From: Paracoccaceae bacterium | GTDB lineage: Bacteria > Pseudomonadota > Alphaproteobacteria > Rhodobacterales > Rhodobacteraceae | Direction: 5' to 3' | DNA length: 5,520 nucleotides | Assembly (NCBI GenBank): GCA_002400675.1 | Contig: NVQY01000013.1 | Span: forward strand, 1 to 5,520 | Part shown: positions 1 to 4,491 of the stretch, piece after piece | Position numbering within the stretch: position 1 is the stretch's first letter | How the letters are laid out: each line of letters starts with the position of its first letter | The notes under the pieces: model-generated | Database searches by the model: none | What the model was told of the DNA's origin: nothing | Seen by the model: only the letters and a program-made list of their open reading frames with translations | Program-made: the position numbers and the translations under genes

Positions 1-747
1 CTGCGCATCCGCCAACGCGACCCGATGCAATTGGCCCGCGAGGCGTTTGAACATACGTTAGAGGATGCGGGTGTGGCCGAGGATGACCTTGATTACGTCG
101 CCACCACCGGCGAGGGCGAGGCGATTCCGTTTCACACCGGGCACTTTTATTCGATGACCAGCCACGCGCGCGGGGCAAGGTTTCTGGACCCAAAAACCGT
201 GGCCATTCTGGACTGTGGCGCGCTACATGGACGGGCGATGATCACGGACGAGCGCGGCAAAGTCACCAACTATAAAATGACCAGCCAATGCGCGTCCGGC
301 TCGGGGCAGTTCCTTGAGAATATCGCCCGCTATCTGGGCATTGCTCAGGACGAGATCGGGCCGCTGTCGCTCCAGTCGGATGACCCCGAAGAGGTCAGTT
401 CAATCTGCGCCGTGCTGGCCGAGACGGACGTGATCAACATGGTGTCGCGCGGCATCACCTCGCCCAACATCCTGAAAGGAATACACCTTTCGATGGCGTC
501 GCGTCTGGCGCGGTTGCTGAAATCCATCGGCGTCAAGAACGATCTGATCATGATGACTGGCGGATTGGCCCTGGACGAAGGCCTGTGCGAGGCGATGCGC
601 GAACAACTGGCCAAGATGCGCGGCGTCGATGCCACCGTGATCAACAACCCGGATTCGATCTATGCCGGGGCCATCGGTGCCGCTCTTTGGGGCGCGTTCC
701 GGTCGGATAAACTGGCGCAGGCCGGGCAATTGCTAAAGGCGTCTTAA
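1..747 (+). CDS. bcrD: Benzoyl-CoA reductase subunit D (BcrD/BadG type), 5' end outside window
   Basis: This is one of the two ATPase subunits of class I benzoyl-CoA reductase, the cytoplasmic enzyme that couples ATP hydrolysis to two-electron reduction of benzoyl-CoA to a cyclohexadiene-carbonyl-CoA. The frame is open from base 1 and reads RIRQRDP before the first Met (base 25). Those residues fit the family interior, so the Met at 25 is not the start; roughly 30-40 residues, including the first phosphate-binding loop of the ASKHA fold, lie to the left. Counting from the Met at 25, TSQCASGSGQF (Cys89, bases 289-291) and SSICAVLAETDVI (Cys128, bases 406-408) match the two cysteines that bind the [4Fe-4S] cluster shared between the ATPase subunits. 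MMTGGLALDEG (177-187) is the adenosine-site motif, and the C-terminus (PDSIYAGAIGAALWGAF) is typical. The related 2-hydroxyacyl-CoA dehydratase activators share these motifs, but the D-subunit wording here is very close to what I recall for Thauera BcrD. It is followed by its likely electron donor. Confidence 0.95.
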   Translation: MRIRQRDPMQLAREAFEHTLEDAGVAEDDLDYVATTGEGEAIPFHTGHFYSMTSHARGARFLDPKTVAILDCGALHGRAMITDERGKVTNYKMTSQCASGSGQFLENIARYLGIAQDEIGPLSLQSDDPEEVSSICAVLAETDVINMVSRGITSPNILKGIHLSMASRLARLLKSIGVKNDLIMMTGGLALDEGLCEAMREQLAKMRGVDATVINNPDSIYAGAIGAALWGAFRSDKLAQAGQLLKAS

Positions 748-772
748 CGCCAAAGCTGAACGCGTTACAAGT

Positions 773-778
773 AAGGAG
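773..778 (+). promoter_or_regulatory. Shine-Dalgarno site of the ferredoxin gene
   Basis: AAGGAG ends nine bases before the ATG at 788. It is the strongest ribosome binding site seen in the window and fixes the ferredoxin start. It suits a small, highly expressed electron carrier translated from the tail of the reductase transcript. Confidence 0.8.
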
Positions 779-787
779 AATACAGAC

Positions 788-1030
788 ATGGCACTGATGA
801 TAATCGACCCCTGCACCGCATGTGATGCCTGCGAACCGGTCTGCCCGAACGAAGCAATCAAAGAGGGCGACCCGTTCTACATCATCGACCCGATGAAATG
901 CACCGAATGCGTCGGCGAAGAGGACGAACCGCAATGCAAACTGGTCTGCCCAGAGGCGTGCATCGTCGACAATCCCGACTGGGAAGAGACCGAAGAAGAA
1001 TTGCTGGCCAAGCACGAATCTCTGCAATGA
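788..1030 (+). CDS. fdx: 2[4Fe-4S] ferredoxin, Allochromatium/Thauera (YfhL-like) type, probable donor to benzoyl-CoA reductase
   Basis: An 80-residue soluble ferredoxin with nine cysteines. The first motif is C9-x2-C12-x2-C15-x3-C19-P; the second is C38-x2-C41-x8-C50-x3-C54-P with a further Cys58. The enlarged spacing between Cys41 and Cys50 and the acidic helical tail (EETEEELLAKHE) are the hallmarks of the Allochromatium vinosum-type ferredoxins, known for very low-potential clusters. By family analogy, one cluster uses Cys9, 12, 15 and 54 and the other Cys19, 38, 41 and 50, leaving Cys58 as a non-ligand. In Thauera and Rhodopseudomonas a protein of this family (BadB in the latter) passes electrons from 2-oxoacid oxidation or another low-potential source to benzoyl-CoA reductase. 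The gene starts 40 bases after the bcrD stop on the same strand, so co-transcription is likely. The family is certain; the partner is inferred from position. Confidence 0.95.
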   Translation: MALMIIDPCTACDACEPVCPNEAIKEGDPFYIIDPMKCTECVGEEDEPQCKLVCPEACIVDNPDWEETEEELLAKHESLQ

Positions 1031-1059
1031 TGTGATCTGTGGTGCAGATGTGGCGCGCG
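1021..1059. other. Convergent gene junction with weak hairpins only
   Basis: The ferredoxin stop (1028-1030) and the stop of the leftward thiamine-diphosphate enzyme gene (1060-1062) are separated by 29 bases. TCTGCA at 1021-1026 can pair with TGCAGA at 1043-1048, or ATCTG at 1035-1039 with CAGAT at 1045-1049. Both stems are short and neither is followed by a T-run on either strand. It may be a weak or factor-dependent stop for both transcripts. I see no clear intrinsic terminator. Confidence 0.25.
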
Positions 1060-2682
1060 TCAGATACGCATGCGCGGCACGTCGTGCGGGTCTAGCAACA
1101 ACTCGATCAGAACCGGGCGGTCGCGGGTTTTCATCGCTTTGATCGCGGTTTCCAGTTCCTCGATTGTGTGCACTTTGATACCCAGCCCGCCCAGCGACGT
1201 GGCGACCTCGGCGAACGACGGCCAGTGGAATTCCGTCAGGCTCGGGTCCATCTGGCGGTCAAGAAACTGGATATGTTCCGCCCCATAGGCCGAGTCGTTG
1301 GCGACGATGACGATCAGGTCAAGCCCAAGGCGCACGGCGGTGTTGAATTCATTAATCCCGCCCATCATGAACCCGCCATCGCCACTAAACAGAACCACAG
1401 GACGCCCCGGTGCCGCCACGCCTGCGCCAATCGCCTCTTGCAGGCCGATCCCGATTGAGCCGAAATTCGTCGTCACCACAAAGCTTTGCGGGTCAGGGGC
1501 CGAGATACGGCACCAGATTTCGGTCATGAACCGCCCACCATCAGTGACCAGAACCCGATCCTTGGGCAAGGCCACTTCCAGCCGCTCTAACGCGTGGACA
1601 AAGTTGACAAAGCCCTCTGCCGTCTTGTTGGTCCCGGTGGGATGCGGGGTCAGCGACGCGATGTCCAGATCGCGGGTCACACCGCTTGGCGGGATTTCCG
1701 CCTGATCCAGCCAGTAAACAATGGTTTGCGCCGTCAGCCCCGCATCGGCCACAAGTGCGGCGTCAGGGTGCAGCCCGCCGCCAATCGCCGTGGGGTCCAC
1801 ATCGACCTGCACGATCCGCTTGTCTTTCATCAACTTGCCCCGGTCGGTGGTAAAATCCTGCAACCCGGTGCCGAAACAGACGATGCAATCGGACCGGGCG
1901 ATCAGATCATAGGCGGCGGGCGTGGAAAGCGTGCCAAAGATGTCGATGTTATAGGGATGATCGTTGAACAACCCCTTGGCTTTCAGGGTCGTGGCCAGCG
2001 GTGCCTCCAGCCGGTCAGCCAGCCGGATCAACTGATCGCGCGCACCAACCGCCCCGCCCCCGGCCAGGATCAGCGGACGGCGCGCTGAGGCGATCATGCC
2101 GATGGCCTCGTCCAGAATGTCGCCCTGTGACACCCCCCCCGGCGCGGTGAACACGTCAAGCACGTGCGAAATGTGGACCGCTTCCTGCCACATGAAATCG
2201 GCCGGCATGTTCAGAACGATGGGGCGACGTTCGACCTGCGCGCGATAGAACGCGCGCGCGACATCCATGCCAACCGTATCCGGCGTGCGCAGTTGTTCAA
2301 ACCCTGCCCCGGACGCTTTGACCAACTCGCGCTGATCAATGCTTTGCAGATGGCGCGGGGCGTCCACCGGCGTGTCGCCAGCCAGCAGAACCATGGGGAT
2401 ATGCCCGCGCGCGCCTTCGGTCAGCGCCGTCATGCAATTGGTCAGGGCCGGGCCATGTGTCACCGTCGCCACGCCCACCTTGCCCGCGACATGCGAATAG
2501 GCCAGCGCCATCAGCACCGAACTGCCCTCGTGTGCTGCGGGCACAAACCGCCCGCCGCATTCCCGCACAAAGCTGTCGACCATGAACAGGTTGGCGTCCC
2601 CCATCAGCCCGAACATGGTATCGACCCCATGGTCGCAGGCCGCGCGGGCAATGGACTGGTAGACGTATGATTTCTTACCCAT
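1060..2682 (-). CDS. Thiamine-diphosphate-dependent enzyme, acetolactate synthase large-subunit-like, substrate unknown
   Basis: A complete 540-residue protein of the TPP-dependent decarboxylase/carboligase superfamily. The PYR domain spans about residues 5-170 and carries the catalytic glutamate in AAHEGSS (Glu52) and the THGPALTN motif (75-82). The central domain runs about 188-325, including RRPLILAGGGA. The PP domain runs about 375-530 and contains the cofactor and metal motif G434-D435-G436 ... N462-D463. All core cofactor residues are present, so it should be active, but the class includes acetolactate synthases, glyoxylate carboligase, sulfoacetaldehyde acetyltransferase, benzoylformate decarboxylase and cyclohexanedione hydrolase, and I cannot choose among them. 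No regulatory small-subunit gene is adjacent, which argues against a housekeeping IlvB. The start at 2682 is supported by AGAGGA (2692-2697) nine bases upstream. A run of eight G on the coding strand (2133-2140) lies in the domain linker with the frame intact. The gene converges on the benzoyl-CoA reductase operon, so a role in aromatic metabolism is possible but unproven. Confidence 0.9.
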   Translation of the reverse strand: MGKKSYVYQSIARAACDHGVDTMFGLMGDANLFMVDSFVRECGGRFVPAAHEGSSVLMALAYSHVAGKVGVATVTHGPALTNCMTALTEGARGHIPMVLLAGDTPVDAPRHLQSIDQRELVKASGAGFEQLRTPDTVGMDVARAFYRAQVERRPIVLNMPADFMWQEAVHISHVLDVFTAPGGVSQGDILDEAIGMIASARRPLILAGGGAVGARDQLIRLADRLEAPLATTLKAKGLFNDHPYNIDIFGTLSTPAAYDLIARSDCIVCFGTGLQDFTTDRGKLMKDKRIVQVDVDPTAIGGGLHPDAALVADAGLTAQTIVYWLDQAEIPPSGVTRDLDIASLTPHPTGTNKTAEGFVNFVHALERLEVALPKDRVLVTDGGRFMTEIWCRISAPDPQSFVVTTNFGSIGIGLQEAIGAGVAAPGRPVVLFSGDGGFMMGGINEFNTAVRLGLDLIVIVANDSAYGAEHIQFLDRQMDPSLTEFHWPSFAEVATSLGGLGIKVHTIEELETAIKAMKTRDRPVLIELLLDPHDVPRMRI

Positions 2683-2691
2683 CGGCGCTTA

Positions 2692-2697
2692 TCCTCT
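2692..2697 (-). promoter_or_regulatory. Shine-Dalgarno site of the TPP-enzyme gene
   Basis: On the minus strand AGAGGA ends nine bases before the ATG at 2682. A second purine-rich GGAGGAAA lies further upstream (2703-2710) but is too far from any in-frame start I would accept. Confidence 0.6.
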
Positions 2698-2724
2698 TGG
2701 CGGTTTCCTCCGTGATAGCCGAAA

Positions 2725-2734
2725 TCGCATGCGA
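2725..2734. repeat. Perfect 10-base palindrome upstream of the TPP-enzyme gene
   Basis: TCGCATGCGA is fully self-complementary and sits 43 bases upstream of the start codon at 2682. Its position would suit an operator, but a palindrome of this length is not rare by chance and I know of no regulator with this site. Confidence 0.3.
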
Positions 2735-2781
2735 GAAGGCCGCAAACTAAGGGGGGTTTGGCGGGGATTTTGCGGAGAATT

Positions 2782-2819
2782 GCGCCATTGCAAAGGAATG
2801 GCGCGCAAAAGTCGCGCCA
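2782..2819 (-). promoter_or_regulatory. Three-armed inverted-repeat element able to form two competing hairpins
   Basis: In the 195-base gap between the acetyltransferase gene and the TPP-enzyme gene. Arms on the + strand are GCGCCATT (2782-2789), the shared middle AATGGCGCG (2797-2805) and CGCGCCA (2813-2819). The middle arm pairs perfectly with the left arm over 8 bases (7-base loop) or with the right arm over 7 bases (7-base loop), but not with both at once. In a leftward RNA this is attenuator-like geometry about 100 bases ahead of the TPP-enzyme start. Neither hairpin is followed by a U-run, so it is not an obvious intrinsic terminator. It could equally be a protein operator with three TGGCGC half-sites. 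The repeats are seen directly; any function is inference. Confidence 0.4.
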
Positions 2820-2877
2820 ATCTTGGAATTATTAGAGAAAATCAGCCTCGCCCCCCACATGCGGCGCAAGGCGGATG

Positions 2878-3870
2878 TCACCCCAACTGACGCACCAGCG
2901 AGATCCGCTGCGCCGGGACAAAGCCGCAGCTGCGCAGGTAGGAGATCAGGCCCACGTCATCCCAGTTCACCTCGGTGCGCAGGGTTTCCACCTGCAACAC
3001 CGCAAGGCTGGAAATCAGTTGCGCCATCAACGCCCGCCCGACGCCCTGCCCCTGATAGCCGGGATCGACGCCGATTGAATCCATCTCGGCCTCGGGGCTG
3101 GTGTGGCCGAATTCTCCGAAATCCACGCGGGCCATGATAAAGCCAACCGGATAGTCCTCCATTTCGGCGACAAGCGACACGCGCACGCCGCTTTGAAACA
3201 GGCTTTCGTGCAGTTTTCTCTCGTAATAATCGCTGCGGTCGGTGCCCGTGCTGGCCTTGTCGATAGAGATGATCTTGCGCAGGTCTGTGTCGCGCAGGGA
3301 TCGCACCGGCACGCGGTCGTGCGACAGGGCATCGGCGTCGTCGCCGTCCGGCGCGCTGTAATCGGGCTCGTCGTCCCAGTCATCCACGCGCTCGCCCGGC
3401 AATTGCGGGGCGATGGTTTCGGTGCTTCGGGTCAGAACAAGGCGCGGGGCCAGATCGAACCCGGCGGCGCAGAAAAACCCTGACATGGCTGGGTCGGACC
3501 AGTTGATCTGGCTTGATAGCGTGGCCACGCCCTTTTTGCGCAGGATATCCTCAACCGCGCCCAACAGGTGGCGGCCAAATCCGCGCCCTGTATGGCCCGG
3601 TGCGACGCCGATCGCGTCAAGTGCCGCGCCAGCCCCCGGTTTGCCAAATTCGCCGTTGACCAGCTTGGCAAACGCATAGCCCGCCAGCGCGCCGCCCTCA
3701 TGCAGCCCCACATAGACGTAATCGCGTGGCCGCGCGGTGGCTGCGTCCAGACGTTTTTCGAAGTAGCCGCGCCGTGACAGGCCGGTGGTGGCCTTGTCGA
3801 TGGCGATCACCGCTTCTAAATCGGCGGCGCTGAGGGGTTTGATTTCGGGGGGAGCCTGATCTTTGGTCAT
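2878..3870 (-). CDS. Tandem GNAT-domain N-acetyltransferase
   Basis: A 330-residue protein made of two GNAT (GCN5-related acetyltransferase) domains joined by an acidic linker (about 160-182, rich in Asp and Glu). Domain 1 covers about 8-150 and domain 2 about 187-328. They are clear duplicates: IDKATTG/IDKASTG, GYFEKRL/DYYERKL, DAIGVAPG/DSIGVDPG, and INW/VNW near the end of each. The acetyl-CoA loop is canonical in domain 2 (Q273-x2-G276-x-G278, in GYQGQGVGRA). In domain 1 the first position is Thr (T94-x2-G97-x-G99), so domain 2 may be the main catalytic half. Start: the frame is open upstream to a Met at 3936, but that would overlap the hemerythrin gene by 47 bases. The Met at 3870 sits 19 bases after the hemerythrin stop and has GAAAGG upstream, so I chose it. 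Substrate unknown. In Rhodopseudomonas a GNAT gene (badL) belongs to the benzoate cluster, which makes an aromatic-amine or regulatory role conceivable, but distance and domain structure do not establish it. Confidence 0.88.
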   Translation of the reverse strand: MTKDQAPPEIKPLSAADLEAVIAIDKATTGLSRRGYFEKRLDAATARPRDYVYVGLHEGGALAGYAFAKLVNGEFGKPGAGAALDAIGVAPGHTGRGFGRHLLGAVEDILRKKGVATLSSQINWSDPAMSGFFCAAGFDLAPRLVLTRSTETIAPQLPGERVDDWDDEPDYSAPDGDDADALSHDRVPVRSLRDTDLRKIISIDKASTGTDRSDYYERKLHESLFQSGVRVSLVAEMEDYPVGFIMARVDFGEFGHTSPEAEMDSIGVDPGYQGQGVGRALMAQLISSLAVLQVETLRTEVNWDDVGLISYLRSCGFVPAQRISLVRQLG

Positions 3871-3889
3871 GGGCGGGCCTTTCGCGTGG

Positions 3890-4390
3890 TTAGTGGCTTT
3901 CGCCATAGCGGGTGGACAATTCCAGATCGGTTTCATCGTCCAGCAATTCGTCGAGCATCGGCAGCAGGGCCATTTCCTCTTTCTGGATATGGGCGAACAT
4001 GCGTTCGATCAACTCGCCCGCATAGCTGTGAAAGTCGCGCCACTGATCCGGCGTGAACCCTGAATTCAGCGCCTGTGCCGCGCGATCCGCCACCTGATTT
4101 CCAAGCGGCAACAGGGCGGCGTGTTCTTCGCGCAGATGGGCGGCGATGCCCACGTCGCCAAGGTCTTCGAGGCGGGTAAAAAGTTCGGTTTCCTCGAATG
4201 TGAAGTGGTTGGAAACCTCGTCCCTGATCGCACTTGCCGCGCGTTTCAGGGTGGCCTGAACCGTGGGGTCGGTGACGTCGGGTGGGGTTTTTCTGGCCTG
4301 TGCGATCATCTGGTCAAGGGCTTCGATGATCTCTATCGTCGCCTGATGATCTTCGTGCAGCAACTGGGCGGTGCGACGGGAAAAATTCAT
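3890..4390 (-). CDS. Hemerythrin-like HHE cation-binding protein
   Basis: A 166-residue, mostly helical cytoplasmic protein with the spaced His and Glu residues of the hemerythrin/HHE family: LHEDH (H12, H15), NHFTFEE (H62, E66, E67), HLREEH (H85, H90), FHSYAGEL (H121) and HIQKEE (H134, E138, E139). These fit a four-helix bundle holding a di-iron site. Relatives bind oxygen, sense or detoxify nitric oxide, or manage iron; the sequence alone does not say which. No signal peptide or extra sensor domain is visible. The start at 4390 is supported by AGGA (4397-4400) six bases upstream. It is the first gene of a likely two-gene operon with the tandem acetyltransferase, 19 bases downstream, and has its own AT-rich promoter region. 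Its neighbours, a heme-copper-like membrane protein and an oxygen-sensitive reductase operon, make an oxygen or NO role attractive. Confidence 0.88.
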   Translation of the reverse strand: MNFSRRTAQLLHEDHQATIEIIEALDQMIAQARKTPPDVTDPTVQATLKRAASAIRDEVSNHFTFEETELFTRLEDLGDVGIAAHLREEHAALLPLGNQVADRAAQALNSGFTPDQWRDFHSYAGELIERMFAHIQKEEMALLPMLDELLDDETDLELSTRYGESH

Positions 4391-4411
4391 CTCATGTCCT
4401 GACGTATATAG

Positions 4412-4427
4412 CTAAAGACTTATTTAG
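4412..4427. promoter_or_regulatory. AT-rich imperfect inverted repeat in the hemerythrin promoter region
   Basis: CTAAA (4412-4416) and TTTAG (4423-4427) flank GACTTA. The element lies around or just downstream of the transcription start expected from the promoter proposed at 4430-4458, where a repressor would act. The short arms make chance a real possibility. I do not recognise a known regulator consensus. Confidence 0.25.
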
Positions 4428-4429
4428 GT

Positions 4430-4458
4430 ACTGTAATGCGTATTTAACGAGATATCAA
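4430..4458 (-). promoter_or_regulatory. Candidate sigma70 promoter of the hemerythrin-acetyltransferase operon
   Basis: On the minus strand TTGATA (4453-4458, five of six matches to TTGACA) is followed after exactly 17 bases by TACAGT (4430-4435, four of six matches to TATAAT). This predicts a start near 4423 and a leader of about 33 bases before the ATG at 4390. The surrounding 60 bases are strikingly AT-rich against the GC-rich genes. A TATATA at 4405-4410 is an alternative -10, but it lacks a well-spaced -35. Confidence 0.45.
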
Positions 4459-4491
4459 GTGCCTTGGTGCGAATGCCGAACGGCCAAAACC

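Noticed and set aside
25..747. Met at 25 as the true start of bcrD
   Set aside because: The frame is open to base 1 and the preceding residues RIRQRDP fit the family. The first phosphate-binding loop would be missing from a protein starting at 25, so the gene is simply cut by the window edge.
2164..2670. Open frame on the + strand opposite the TPP-enzyme gene
   Set aside because: Its Arg/His-rich composition is that of an antisense shadow of a GC-rich gene, and no domain is recognisable. The minus-strand frame carries all cofactor motifs.
3103..3483. Open frame on the + strand opposite the acetyltransferase gene
   Set aside because: No ribosome binding site or recognisable motif; it is the complement of a clearly real two-domain protein.
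3871..3936. Longer acetyltransferase start at 3936
   Set aside because: It overlaps the hemerythrin gene by 47 bases, and the added residues (KPIWNCPPAM...) do not look like GNAT sequence. The Met at 3870 has a ribosome binding site and precedes the domain directly.
4444..4458. FNR/NnrR-like box TTAAC...ATCAA
   Set aside because: Only the ATCAA half fits TTGAT-N4-ATCAA; the other half differs and the spacing is five bases rather than four. The same bases are better explained as part of a -35 element.
4475..4484. Hairpin GCCG-AA-CGGC after the membrane protein gene as a terminator
   Set aside because: A four-base stem with a two-base loop is too weak, and no T-run follows on the minus strand.
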